A stretch of DNA of 64,000 nucleotides from Vibrio fortis (GTDB taxonomy: Bacteria; Pseudomonadota; Gammaproteobacteria; Enterobacterales; Vibrionaceae): NCBI RefSeq assembly GCF_000695685.1, contig NZ_JFFR01000002.1, positions 1 to 64,000 of the forward strand, written 5' to 3'. The notes under the pieces are model-generated. The model was given only the letters and a program-made list of their open reading frames with translations. It was not told the DNA's origin and did not search any database. A program made the position numbers and the translations under genes. Positions 8,220 to 17,182 of this stretch are shown here, piece by piece (position 1 is the first letter of the stretch; each line of letters opens with the position of its first letter).

Positions 8220-9356
8220 ATGGGTCAAAGAAAAGGCGTGAAAAAGACAACAAACAAAGTGCTTTCTGCAGCTCTACTGGTCGGCTTCTTTGGTCTGTTT
8301 GTTGGTATTTGGTCCTATTACTCTTACTTCGTTGATGTTGGTGAAGAGGGCATCAATGAAGTCAATTCTGTATTGGTGAGTGAACAATTTAAGGTGTTTG
8401 AACCGGTATTGCCTGACCGCACCGTTTCACTGCCGAAAGATTTCCAATTCCACCCTGAGTTCCAACATGAGTGGTGGCATTACTTCGCGACTTTAGAAGA
8501 TGCCAATGGTAAAGACTATTCCGTTCAATGGAGCTTTTTTAGAATCGCGACCGATGAACGAGAGGCGCGTGGTTGGCAAAGCCCACAAATCTATATCTCT
8601 AATGTCGTTGTAACCTCAGCCACTCAAGTGTGGAAAGAACAAAGACTCGCACGTGGCGGTATTGGTCAAGCAGGAATGACTAACCGTCCATTCCGAATTT
8701 GGATTGATAACTGGAACTGGCGTGCGCTTGGGGCTACCCCGTTCCCAGGGCGTTTGAGCATTGAGACCGACACATTTGGTTTAGAGCTCGATTCAGTGAC
8801 CAAAGGTCCTTACGTGCTGAATGGCGAAAACGGCTATCAGAAGAAACACGATTTACTTCCTATTGCTTCATACAACTTTAGTGCGCCGTTCTTGGCTCTG
8901 AATGGCAAACTGATGCTTGATGGTAAAGAAATTGAAGTATCTGGTAACGCCTGGCTTCATAAAGAGTGGGGCAGTGGTTTACTTGGTGAAGGGCAGCAAG
9001 GTTGGGATTGGTTTGTCTTTAACTTAGATGATGGTTCTGCTCTGAGTGTGAGTCGCTACCGGAGCAATGAGCAGATGCCATATGTGTTTGGTACGCTAGC
9101 AACTCGCTCAGGAAAGGTTTATCAACTCTCTGATTCTGATATCGACATTACACCATTACCTAATAGTACCCTGCTCAACGGGCGCAGAATGCCGCTTCAG
9201 TGGATCATCAATGTGCCTAAATATGAGATCAACCTCACAACTCGGATTCAACGTAGGGACATGTGGCTACCGTTTGTTATCCCTTATTGGGAGGGACCCA
9301 TTATGGCCAGTGGAAGCCATGAGGCGTCAGGGTTTATGCAACTGACTGGGTATTGA
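8220..9356 (+). CDS. AttH/CrtC-type lipocalin-like protein of an ABC export system
   Basis: This 378-residue protein has an N-terminal membrane anchor or signal segment (about residues 15-35) and a periplasmic body with the AttH/CrtC lipocalin-like signature (HPEFQHEWWHYFATL; later WLHKEWGSG and GWDWFVFNLDDGS). The family includes carotenoid 1,2-hydratase and the AttH component of AttEFGH transporters. The gene follows the permease with zero spacing. I infer a periplasmic lipid-handling partner for the transporter. An enzymatic role is possible, but no pigment genes are nearby. Confidence 0.8.
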   Translation: MGQRKGVKKTTNKVLSAALLVGFFGLFVGIWSYYSYFVDVGEEGINEVNSVLVSEQFKVFEPVLPDRTVSLPKDFQFHPEFQHEWWHYFATLEDANGKDYSVQWSFFRIATDEREARGWQSPQIYISNVVVTSATQVWKEQRLARGGIGQAGMTNRPFRIWIDNWNWRALGATPFPGRLSIETDTFGLELDSVTKGPYVLNGENGYQKKHDLLPIASYNFSAPFLALNGKLMLDGKEIEVSGNAWLHKEWGSGLLGEGQQGWDWFVFNLDDGSALSVSRYRSNEQMPYVFGTLATRSGKVYQLSDSDIDITPLPNSTLLNGRRMPLQWIINVPKYEINLTTRIQRRDMWLPFVIPYWEGPIMASGSHEASGFMQLTGY

Positions 9357-9365
9357 TTGTTATAT

Positions 9366-9391
9366 AAGGCTATCATTTGATAGCCTTTTTT
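9366..9391 (+). terminator. Intrinsic terminator of the ABC/AttH operon
   Basis: AAGGCTAT (9366-9373) and ATAGCCTT (9380-9387) form a stem with a 6-nt loop, followed by a T run. It starts 10 bp after the AttH stop codon. Confidence 0.8.
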
Positions 9392-9631
9392 ATGCACGTT
9401 AACTCACTTTATGGAGGGTTCGTCTAGCTTACACTTATAATATTGGTCATCTATACTTAATTTAGTGTGAGTAACAACATTATGGAATATACGACGTATT
9501 GTTTAGTATTTGTAGGAAAAACCGAAGTTAAACATCCAAAGAAGTGATTATGTATCGTCGAAAGTTGGCTATACACTCGTGTCTATTCTTTGTTATTCGT
9601 TTATTTAAATAATAAATATAAGGGCGAAATC

Positions 9632-10795
9632 ATGAACGACGTCATCCGTGACTTCTTTAAAATGGAATCTGCTGGCGGCATCATTTTGGTAATTGCTGCG
9701 GCAGTTGCAATGTTCGTAGCGAACTCACCTCTGAACGAAATGTATCAGGGTATGCTACACACATACGTATTTGGTATGTCCGTGTCTCACTGGATCAACG
9801 ACGGCTTAATGGCAGTCTTCTTCCTACTCATCGGCCTTGAAGTAAAGCGTGAGCTTTTAGAAGGCGCATTAAAATCTAAAGAGACAGCAATCTTCCCGGC
9901 TATCGCTGCGGTAGGTGGTATGCTAGCTCCTGCACTAATTTATGTGCTATTCAACTCAAGTAACCCTGAAGCGCTTCAAGGTTGGGCTATCCCAGCTGCT
10001 ACAGATATCGCATTCGCATTGGGTATCATGGCACTTCTGGGTAACCGTGTACCGGTAAGCTTGAAGGTGTTCCTGTTGGCTCTAGCTATCATCGATGACC
10101 TAGGTGTTGTTGTTATCATTGCACTGTTCTACTCAGGTGACCTATCGACGCTAGCGCTAACGGTTGGCTTCATCGCGACAGGTGTACTGTTCATGCTAAA
10201 CAATAAGCATGTGACTAAACTGAGCGCTTATCTGATTGTTGGTGCAATTCTGTGGTTCGCAGTATTAAAGTCTGGTGTTCACGCAACACTTGCTGGTGTG
10301 GTTATCGGCTTTGCGATCCCACTCAAAGGCAATAAAGGGGAGCATTCTCCGCTGAAACACCTAGAGCATGCTCTACACCCGTACGTAGCTTTTGCAATCT
10401 TGCCAATCTTCGCATTTGCAAACGCAGGTATTTCACTAGAAGGCATCTCAATTTCAAACCTGACAGGCATGCTACCGCTTGGTATTGCGCTAGGTCTATT
10501 GATTGGTAAGCCGCTGGGCATCTTCCTATTCAGCTGGGGCGCAGTGAAAACAGGCGTAGCTAAGCTTCCTGAAGGCGTGAACTTCATGAACATCTTCGCG
10601 GTGTCTGTGCTATGTGGTATCGGCTTTACGATGTCTATCTTCATCTCTTCATTGGCGTTTGGCCCAACAAACGCAGATTTTGATACGCTGGCTCGACTAG
10701 GTATCTTAATGGGCTCAACGACAGCGGCAATCCTAGGTTACGTGCTACTGAGTGTCTCGTTACCTAAGACAAAGCATCAAGAAGTTAAGCTGTAA
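9632..10795 (+). CDS. nhaA: Na+/H+ antiporter NhaA
   Basis: This 387-residue protein is almost exactly the length of E. coli NhaA (388). It has about 12 membrane helices. The essential aspartate pair of the ion-binding site is present in [12 protein letters not shown], and the N-terminus ([16 protein letters not shown]) is characteristic. NhaA extrudes Na+ or Li+ using the proton gradient and is important in saline habitats. The start at 9632 has AAGGGCG upstream; the in-frame extension to 9590 has no ribosome-binding site. No nhaR regulator is adjacent. Confidence 0.95.
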   Translation: MNDVIRDFFKMESAGGIILVIAAAVAMFVANSPLNEMYQGMLHTYVFGMSVSHWINDGLMAVFFLLIGLEVKRELLEGALKSKETAIFPAIAAVGGMLAPALIYVLFNSSNPEALQGWAIPAATDIAFALGIMALLGNRVPVSLKVFLLALAIIDDLGVVVIIALFYSGDLSTLALTVGFIATGVLFMLNNKHVTKLSAYLIVGAILWFAVLKSGVHATLAGVVIGFAIPLKGNKGEHSPLKHLEHALHPYVAFAILPIFAFANAGISLEGISISNLTGMLPLGIALGLLIGKPLGIFLFSWGAVKTGVAKLPEGVNFMNIFAVSVLCGIGFTMSIFISSLAFGPTNADFDTLARLGILMGSTTAAILGYVLLSVSLPKTKHQEVKL

Positions 10796-10878
10796 TCATT
10801 ACAAACATGTTTGAAAGGGTTGGCTGGTTAGGACAGTAGCCACCAACACTTTTAAAAACATAATGACAAAGAAACGAA

Positions 10879-10908
10879 AAAGCCGTGATGAGTGTTCATC
10901 ACGGCTTT
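10879..10908. terminator. Bidirectional terminator between nhaA and the OmpA-like gene
   Basis: A perfect 13-bp stem AAAGCCGTGATGA (10879-10891) and TCATCACGGCTTT (10896-10908). It has T-rich tails in both directions and serves converging genes. Confidence 0.85.
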
Positions 10909-10953
10909 ATTGTTTTACTTGTCTTATAGTGACAAGTTTTCACGTCTTATAAG

Positions 10954-11562
10954 CTATTTTTCTAGTGTGGTGAAAATAGTCCATTCTTCGACGATTTGTT
11001 CTTCCAAGCCCACTACCGTTGCCGTTACTCTTCGGTTTAAAGCATGAGAAGTCGGGTCATCGCCTTCTTTTTCAAGACGCGATTCACCAAATCCTACGAT
11101 ACGTACGCGATCGGCAGCGATACCATTTTGTAGAATTTCGCTTTGAACTTCATTAGCTCGTTTCTTCGATAGCTCTAAGTTGTATTCATTAGAACCAACT
11201 TTACTCGCGTAACCTTGAATCTCAATAGAAGCTGTTTTGTACTTCTTCAGAAATTCAGCCATTGTCGTTATCTGATCGGAGAAGATTGGATTTATCTCAA
11301 AAGAGTCGTGAGCGAACAGGATTCTTAGCTGCCTAACTTCTTGAGAACGAACCGTCTCACCGCACCCATCGTTATCAACTTGCGATGCTGTAGGGGTGCC
11401 TGGGCAGAGGTCTCTCGCATTGACGACACCATCTTTGTCATCATCTCTCAAATCGGATATCTGTTCCGCTTCAGGAGTATCAATGTAATCCTCTTCTTGG
11501 TAGTCTGCTGCATTGACAGAAAGGGCTACGATGGGAAGTAATAAATAGAAAGCTTTCATCAT
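10954..11562 (-). CDS. OmpA-family outer-membrane protein
   Basis: This 202-residue protein has a signal peptide (MMKAFYLLLPIVALSVNA), then an acidic calcium-binding-like segment (DDDKDGVVNARDLCPGTP) resembling a thrombospondin type 3 repeat. The C-terminal peptidoglycan-binding OmpA domain carries IEIQGYASKVGSNEYNLELS and NELxxSKKRA-type residues. The start overlaps the stop of the upstream TolC-like gene (TAATG), with GGAG upstream, so the two genes are translationally coupled. Paired with a TolC-type channel and facing a type I secreted adhesin, it probably anchors or organises the secretion channel in the wall. Confidence 0.85.
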   Translation of the reverse strand: MMKAFYLLLPIVALSVNAADYQEEDYIDTPEAEQISDLRDDDKDGVVNARDLCPGTPTASQVDNDGCGETVRSQEVRQLRILFAHDSFEINPIFSDQITTMAEFLKKYKTASIEIQGYASKVGSNEYNLELSKKRANEVQSEILQNGIAADRVRIVGFGESRLEKEGDDPTSHALNRRVTATVVGLEEQIVEEWTIFTTLEK

Positions 11563-12869
11563 TAATACTCCACGGGTTGTGTCCACTCTTCAGGAATGTC
11601 TACGAGTAGAGCATTAAGAAGTGAACCTGTTGCGTTCAATACACGATACTTTGCGTACTGCTCGGCATAGTGAGCATCGAGGTAATCTTTACGCGCCTCA
11701 AATAGCTCATTTTCTGTATTTAATAAATCAAGTAAGGTACGTTGGCCGATTCGATATTGCTTCTCGTAAGCAATGACTGTTTCCGAAGCGGAATCAACAT
11801 GGTCAGAAAGAAAGTTCTTTTGCTGTAGAGTTAAGTCTAATGCACTCCAAGAGAGTCTTAATCCTTCCTCTACTTGTCGATAAGCTCGGTCTCTCAAGTC
11901 CTTTGATTTGTTTAGTTGGTAAGCTGCTGCTTCCGTTCTGTCGCTGTCGGAGCCGCCGTTATACAAGTTATAACGCATGCGCAGCATAGCCAGGGTTTCA
12001 TCACTAGAACCTTCATCCCCCCCGGCATCATCTCGCCAAGTTTGTGATGCTTCAATAGAGAAGGTCGGGTAGTTAACCCCTTTAGACTGTTTGTATTGGA
12101 AGTGAGCTGAATCAACATCAGCCGCTGAAATTTTGATAACAGGGTGATTATCGAACGCATAAACAATCGCATCATTCAGAGATAAAGGCAGCTTGGAGAT
12201 GTCCGCTCTTGGGTAAATCAACCCCAAAGGTTCCTGTCCTACCACTCTTCTAAATTGAGTATGTGTATCAACTAGATTGTTTTGGGCTGCAAGTAAATTA
12301 CCGTGCGCCTTTGCAATACGTGCTTCTACTTGGGAGACATCCGCGGTAGAGCCGATTCCAGACTCTGCTCTTCGTTTAATGTCTTTATAGATCTTTTTAT
12401 GAACCGCTAGGTTACTCTCCGATAACGCCAATACCTCGGTCGCTTTCACGGCATCCAAGTAAATTTGTGTTACTTCCAACGCTTTGTCTTCGGCATCCGC
12501 GATCAATTGAAACCTTACCGACTCGGCTTCTGCTGCCGTACGGTCCATATCGTATAACGTAGCAGTGCCATCCCAAATGAGTTGGGTAAGGGAAATTGTT
12601 GCTTCTTTTCTAGTTAGGTCGGTATCTGGGCCATTATTGGGGGCAGGATTGATCCCCTCATAACCGATTCCCGCATCTAAATCTATGCTCGGTAAATATG
12701 CTCCTCCAGAGGCGTCGTTTTGTTTTTTGACGCTCACGAATTCGTTAAAAATACTTTTTATCTCGGGATTGGTAGCCAAAGTAATGGCTACTGCCTGCTC
12801 AAGGGTCTGACTGTAAGCCGGAGCCCCAGTCATAAAGCAGCAAATAATAGATAGTTTAAACAGTTTCAA
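11562..12869 (-). CDS. TolC-family outer-membrane channel for type I secretion (LapE-like)
   Basis: This 435-residue outer-membrane efflux protein has a signal peptide (KLFKLSIICCFMTGAPAYS) and two homologous OEP halves with long coiled-coil helices. YRIGQRTLLDLLNTENELFEAR near the C-terminus is typical of the TIGR01844 type I secretion subfamily. I chose a TTG start at 12869 because AAGGAG lies 7 nt upstream and it leaves a normal signal peptide. The alternative GTG at 12908 adds an Arg-rich leader and lacks a good ribosome-binding site. The gene is divergent from the adhesin it probably exports. The inner-membrane ABC and adaptor genes are not in the window. Confidence 0.85.
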   Translation of the reverse strand: MKLFKLSIICCFMTGAPAYSQTLEQAVAITLATNPEIKSIFNEFVSVKKQNDASGGAYLPSIDLDAGIGYEGINPAPNNGPDTDLTRKEATISLTQLIWDGTATLYDMDRTAAEAESVRFQLIADAEDKALEVTQIYLDAVKATEVLALSESNLAVHKKIYKDIKRRAESGIGSTADVSQVEARIAKAHGNLLAAQNNLVDTHTQFRRVVGQEPLGLIYPRADISKLPLSLNDAIVYAFDNHPVIKISAADVDSAHFQYKQSKGVNYPTFSIEASQTWRDDAGGDEGSSDETLAMLRMRYNLYNGGSDSDRTEAAAYQLNKSKDLRDRAYRQVEEGLRLSWSALDLTLQQKNFLSDHVDSASETVIAYEKQYRIGQRTLLDLLNTENELFEARKDYLDAHYAEQYAKYRVLNATGSLLNALLVDIPEEWTQPVEY

Positions 12870-13017
12870 AGTAGGTCTCCTTCTACTTCTAGATGTCCTA
12901 TTTGTCACTCTCGTTATTGCTCTCGGCGGAACAAAAGTCTTAAACGAAGCTTAGGACATTTGAACCAAAACGCGAAGTTTACCTAATTTTTTTTCGAATC
13001 TAAGTAACTAGCTATGT

Positions 13018-13031
13018 TGACATAATTGTCA
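13018..13031. promoter_or_regulatory. Palindromic operator-like site upstream of the adhesin gene
   Basis: TGACATAATTGTCA is an inverted repeat of TGACA arms around a 4-nt centre. It overlaps a possible -35 element (TTGACA, 13017-13022). It lies in the 286-bp region between the divergent tolC-like and adhesin genes. The binding protein is unknown. Confidence 0.3.
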
Positions 13032-13155
13032 TTATGAATTAGCTGAGTCCTTTAGTGAGTGGATTATCAATAACATTGCAACTAAATTTAAGTGGGTGTT
13101 ATAGCGAAGTTCGGTCGAGTGGGAAGGCTGGCTGAACTATGCAAGGAAGTGAGTT

Positions 13156-14622
13156 ATGGGAACTATCAATGTTGGCTTACTCAGTGGAGTGAGCGGCGCG
13201 TTGGTTGTCGATGCAAAAGGGCAAATAAGACGGTTAGCAGAAGGAGAGACACTGCGTACCGGTGATGTTGTTGTGAGTGTCGATAATAGCAGTGGAAGTG
13301 AACCGACTATCAATGCTCGGTATTACGAAGACGAAACAGTTAATAGAGTCGTTGATACTGATGATGCCATCGCACAAGTAATAAGAGCTGTGGAGGAGGG
13401 CTTTGACCCTACGGCTGATTTAGGAGACGAATTTGATACCGCCAGTGGCGAACCTGACGGGTCAAGTTTAGTTAATAGCGGAACCATATCGCGAACAGCG
13501 GCTGAAGTACAAGCAACAACCCATTTTGAAACAGAAGGGCTTGAGAGTCAGGGGTTATCTGAAACTCAAAGTCTAGAGCTCTTTGACATTATTGCTTTTG
13601 CGTTGGTATCTGGAGTATCAGATGTTATTGAGTTTGAGGAAGATGTTCCGATCGAAACTGGGGGCAATCTAGTTACAGATGATCCTGAAGTAACCTTTGT
13701 CGCTGATGAAGGCGAAGGTGATAATGGCTACGGCGACTTTGTCATTAATGAAGACGGTACTTGGACCTTTGTTGCTAATAGTCCGTTTGATGAGTTGGCG
13801 GACGGTGAGCAGATACAAGATAGCTTTACTGTTGAAACATCAGATGGTACCGAAGAAGTTATAACAGTGACTATTATAGGCACTGATGATGCAGCAGTAG
13901 CCACAACCGGTTCTGGTAGCGTAACGGAAGATGTTGATGTTTCCCTTGAAGGTAACCTTCTGGAAACTTCCGGTCAAATCTCCATTTCAGATGTCGACAG
14001 CGATACGCCTACTTTTGAACCCAACGGAGCCTTTAATCCAGTCGGATCGACCAACGACAGTGCCCTGGGTTCACTTACTATTACTCCTGATGGAGCTTGG
14101 AGCTATGAGGTCAATAATGACTTAGTTCAATATCTGGATGACGATGAAAGCGTGGTCGAGGTGTATACCGTAACCGCGACAGACGGAACCACCAGTGAGG
14201 TGACCATTACCATTAATGGTGCGGATGATCCATCTGAAATCACCGTAGGTGAAGGTGATTCAGATACGGGTGAAGTGACTGAGGATGTCGATGTCTCATT
14301 AGACAACGAACTGACCACCTCTGGCACTTTAACTATCACTGATGTTGATACCAGTGACGACCCTGCCTTTGAACCGAACGGTACCTTTAACCCTGTTGGA
14401 TCCACCAATGGTAGCGCACTCGGTATGCTGACCATTACGCCAGACGGTGTGTGGACCTACGTGGTGAATAATGACTTGGTTCAATATCTGGATGATGACG
14501 AAAGCGTGGTTGAGGTGTATACCGTCACCGCGACAGACGGAACCACCAGTGAGGTGACCATTACTATTAATGGTGCGGATGACCCATCTGAAATCACCGT
14601 GGGTGAGGGCGACTCAGAGTAG
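13156..14622 (+). CDS. Giant adhesin, N-terminal part: retention module and VCBS repeats (frame interrupted)
   Basis: The first 488 codons belong to a type I secreted, LapA-like adhesin. Residues 1-115 match a retention module that plugs the outer-membrane channel (MGTINVGLLSGVSGALVV, then LRTGDVVV). It is followed by TAAE at 114-117, a candidate di-alanine site for a LapG-type periplasmic protease. VCBS-type beta domains then repeat (TLTITPDGxWTYVVNN, TVTATDGTTSEVTITINGADD). Translation stops at TAG 14620-14622, inside a 20-bp insertion relative to the other repeat units. Without it the frame would continue to 17073. GGAAGTGAG precedes the start. This is either a real disruption or an assembly error. 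Confidence 0.75.
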   Translation: MGTINVGLLSGVSGALVVDAKGQIRRLAEGETLRTGDVVVSVDNSSGSEPTINARYYEDETVNRVVDTDDAIAQVIRAVEEGFDPTADLGDEFDTASGEPDGSSLVNSGTISRTAAEVQATTHFETEGLESQGLSETQSLELFDIIAFALVSGVSDVIEFEEDVPIETGGNLVTDDPEVTFVADEGEGDNGYGDFVINEDGTWTFVANSPFDELADGEQIQDSFTVETSDGTEEVITVTIIGTDDAAVATTGSGSVTEDVDVSLEGNLLETSGQISISDVDSDTPTFEPNGAFNPVGSTNDSALGSLTITPDGAWSYEVNNDLVQYLDDDESVVEVYTVTATDGTTSEVTITINGADDPSEITVGEGDSDTGEVTEDVDVSLDNELTTSGTLTITDVDTSDDPAFEPNGTFNPVGSTNGSALGMLTITPDGVWTYVVNNDLVQYLDDDESVVEVYTVTATDGTTSEVTITINGADDPSEITVGEGDSE

Positions 14623-15760
14623 GTGAGGGCGACTCAGATATGGGTGAGGTGACTGAGGATGTGGATGTCTCATTAGACAACGAACTCACCACGTCTGGTA
14701 CGCTCACCATCACGGATGTCGACAATGTCTCATTAGACAACGAACTGACTACTTCTGGTACGCTCACCATCACGGATGTCGACACCAGTGACGACCCTGC
14801 TTTTGAACCGAACGGAACCTTTAACCCTGTTGGGTCCACCAATGGCAGCGCGCTTGGCCCCTGTTGGTTCCACCAATGGCAGCGCGCTTGGCTCGTTGAC
14901 CATCACACCAGACGGTGCGTGGACCTATGTGGTTAATAACGACCTAGTGCAATATCTGGATGACGATGAAAGCGTGGTTGAGGTGTACACCGTCACCGCG
15001 ACAGACGGAACCACCAGTGAAGTGACCATTACCATTAATGGTGCCGATGACCCATCTGAAATCACTGTAGGTGAGGGCGACTCAGATATGGGCGAAGTCA
15101 CTGAGGATGTGGATGTCTCATTAGACAACGAACTCACCACGTCAGGGACGCTCACTATCACGGATGTGGATACCAGTGATGATCCTGCCTTTGAGCCGAA
15201 CGGAACCTTTAACCCTGTTGGCTCCACCAATGGTAGCGCACTCGGTATGCTGACCATTACGCCAGACGGTGCGTGGACCTACGTGGTGAATAATGACTTG
15301 GTTCAATATCTGGATGATGACGAAAGCGTGGTTGAGGTGTATACCGTCACCGCGACAGACGGAACCACCAGTGAGGTGACCATTACTATTAATGGTGCGG
15401 ATGACCCATCTGAAATCACCGTGGGTGAGGGCGACTCAGATATGGGTGAAGTCACTGAGGATGTGGATGTGAGTCAAGACAACGAACTCACCGCTTCGGG
15501 CACCTTAACCATCACTGATGTCGATGCTAGTGACACTCCGGCTTTCTTGCCTAATGGGACTTTTAATTCTGTTGGTTCTACTTTGGCAATGGCTATGGGT
15601 ATGCTAACCATAACCCCAGATGGTGCATGGACCTACACGCTCGATAATAGTGCGATTCAATATCTAAACGATGATGATACGATCATTGAGAACTACATTG
15701 TCACTTCAACAGATGGGGTGACTCATGAGATTCAAATAACCATCAATGGTGCCAATGATG
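14231..15760 (+). repeat. 354-bp VCBS-domain tandem repeats in the adhesin gene
   Basis: The marker CATCTGAAATCAC recurs at 14231, 14585, 15053 and 15407. The spacings are 354, 468 and 354 bp. Units are nearly identical (118 codons each), apart from the last, which is diverged toward its 3' end. More diverged VCBS copies precede 14231. The 468-bp unit equals 354 plus 114 bp of duplicated sequence. Confidence 0.9.
14601..14893 (+). repeat. Three local direct duplications (20, 60 and 34 bp) breaking the adhesin frame
   Basis: Compared with the sister units, three insertions are visible. One is about 20 bp near 14619-14638, repeating GTGAGGGCGACTCAG. One is 60 bp near 14725-14784, repeating the segment from TGTCTCATTAGACAACGAAC to GGATGTCGAC with four base differences. 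One is 34 bp near 14859-14892, repeating CCACCAATGGCAGCGCGCTT. The first shifts the frame and adds a TAG; the third restores the original frame. The sum is 114 bp, a multiple of 3. Confidence 0.85.
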
Positions 15761-17073
15761 CGCCTGTGGCTGAGAGTTTCGTTGTGGTTGATAACGATAA
15801 TACCGTCATCCCAATCATATTCGACAGTGATAGCGAGGGTATTCCAGACTACATCTCTGATTTAGAGGATGACCATGACGATATTCCTCTCAACATCAGA
15901 ATTGTCGATTTACCAAGCAATGGCACTTTGCTCTATACCGACGAGAATGGTGTTAGTCGAGAAGTTACACAAGAGGATATTGATAATGAAACCTTGTTTG
16001 TGCCTAACAACATCAGCTTCGTTGCCGGCCCAGGTGAAGAATTTGAGTTAGGGTACAGCGGGTCAGGTGATGACTTCCCTGAACTGGTCGATGGTTTCTA
16101 CAACTGGGGTGAAGAGGTTTCCCCGACAGAGCGCTTGATCACTTTATCTAATGGGAAAACCATAACCATCTCCATTGAAGACAACAATGATAAGCCTTTG
16201 AAGCAGTACCAAGGCGAGCAACCACATGTTGGTTATGGTATCGGTGATACTGATGGTCAAGGCATGAATATGCAAGAGACCTTAATTGTTGATCTCAATG
16301 ACAATCCGTTGGATACCGTCACATTTGGTTTAGACGGGATGGGCGGTGAATTCAACACTAATAGTAACGTCTATATTGAAGTCGTTTATACCTTCTTAGA
16401 TGGAACCCAACACACGGAACAGTACCAAAAAGATGAGGGGGACGTAGGTAATGAACAAATCCTATATGAGTTCAGCTACTCTTCTCCAGCCAATCCGATC
16501 GTATCAATGGAGTTGTCATCGACCGGGGGCAACTGGGAGCTTCGTTACATCCAAGGTAATGAAGTTGTAACTGAAGATGCGACCTTCGATTATGTGGCCG
16601 TAGATTCAAACGGGGCGGAAAGTACGGTTGAAACTGTAACGCTCGATATCGAGGATCCACAGTCATATAACGTAATTAGTGCGGAGAATGATGAGGCGTT
16701 GGTTGCTGATTACGGCAATGACCTGCTAATTGGTAATGCCGAAGATAACATCTTTGCTTGGTTGGATGATGCATTAGATAACGGAACTGACGTTATCAAA
16801 GACTTCGAGTTGTACAGCAACGGATCGGGTGATCTGATTGATCTCAGCGATCTTCTAGAAGACCCGCAAGACGAAGATCAAATGGAAGCTCTACTAAGTA
16901 TGATTGATGTGACTATCAACGGTGACGATGTCGAATTGAGTATACCACTTGAAAACGGCAGTGACGCTCAAACGATTGTTATTCAAGATGTCGCGCCTGA
17001 ACTAGGAGTGTCTATTGATATTAATGATGACCTAGCGGTATTGGGCGAGCTGATTAAAAACGATGCAGCTTAG
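14776..17073 (+). CDS. Giant adhesin, C-terminal part: VCBS repeats and type I secretion signal
   Basis: This is the continuation of the adhesin. The genuine VCBS frame resumes near 14861; the first 28 or so codons of this open frame are out-of-frame read-through of the repeat. After two more VCBS units comes a non-repetitive ligand- or wall-proximal region (about 15770-16670). The C-terminal domain has DYGNDLLIGNAEDNIFAW and VIKDFELYSNGSGDLIDLSD, an RTX-like turn and acidic tail typical of the type I secretion target domain (VCA0849 subclass). With the N-terminal part the locus would encode roughly 1,270 residues without the duplications. Related adhesins are often longer, so repeats may have been collapsed in assembly. 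Confidence 0.75.
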   Translation: MSTPVTTLLLNRTEPLTLLGPPMAARLAPVGSTNGSALGSLTITPDGAWTYVVNNDLVQYLDDDESVVEVYTVTATDGTTSEVTITINGADDPSEITVGEGDSDMGEVTEDVDVSLDNELTTSGTLTITDVDTSDDPAFEPNGTFNPVGSTNGSALGMLTITPDGAWTYVVNNDLVQYLDDDESVVEVYTVTATDGTTSEVTITINGADDPSEITVGEGDSDMGEVTEDVDVSQDNELTASGTLTITDVDASDTPAFLPNGTFNSVGSTLAMAMGMLTITPDGAWTYTLDNSAIQYLNDDDTIIENYIVTSTDGVTHEIQITINGANDAPVAESFVVVDNDNTVIPIIFDSDSEGIPDYISDLEDDHDDIPLNIRIVDLPSNGTLLYTDENGVSREVTQEDIDNETLFVPNNISFVAGPGEEFELGYSGSGDDFPELVDGFYNWGEEVSPTERLITLSNGKTITISIEDNNDKPLKQYQGEQPHVGYGIGDTDGQGMNMQETLIVDLNDNPLDTVTFGLDGMGGEFNTNSNVYIEVVYTFLDGTQHTEQYQKDEGDVGNEQILYEFSYSSPANPIVSMELSSTGGNWELRYIQGNEVVTEDATFDYVAVDSNGAESTVETVTLDIEDPQSYNVISAENDEALVADYGNDLLIGNAEDNIFAWLDDALDNGTDVIKDFELYSNGSGDLIDLSDLLEDPQDEDQMEALLSMIDVTINGDDVELSIPLENGSDAQTIVIQDVAPELGVSIDINDDLAVLGELIKNDAA

Positions 17074-17103
17074 TCCTGTTCTTAGATCGCAAAACTCTAA
17101 TAC

Positions 17104-17136
17104 AAAACGTCCTTCGATTTCGTAGGGCGTTTTTTG
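17104..17136 (+). terminator. Intrinsic terminator of the adhesin gene
   Basis: AAAACGTCC (17104-17112) pairs with GGGCGTTTT (17125-17133) with one G-T pair, and a T run follows. It lies 31 bp after the adhesin stop. Confidence 0.7.
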
Positions 17137-17150
17137 CGTTTAATGCAGGC

Positions 17151-17182
17151 AAAAAAAAAGCCCAAACCAACTCGGTTTGGGC
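17151..17182 (-). terminator. Strong reverse-strand terminator with U9 tail, no annotated gene upstream
   Basis: GCCCAAACC (17160-17168) and GGTTTGGGC (17174-17182) form a perfect 9-bp stem with a 5-nt loop. On the - strand it is followed by nine T residues. On the + strand no T run follows, so it works only for - strand transcripts. No recognisable - strand gene precedes it before psrA, so it may end a small RNA that starts in 17200-17480. Confidence 0.75.

Noticed and set aside
10279..10644. 121-codon frame antisense to nhaA
   Set aside because: Fully inside nhaA; no start signal or recognisable domain.
14127..15257. Several open frames on the - strand across the adhesin repeats (14127-14435, 14594-14842, 14925-15257)
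   Set aside because: They recur in step with the 354-bp unit and mirror the codons of the + strand VCBS domains; they have no ribosome-binding sites and are antisense shadows.
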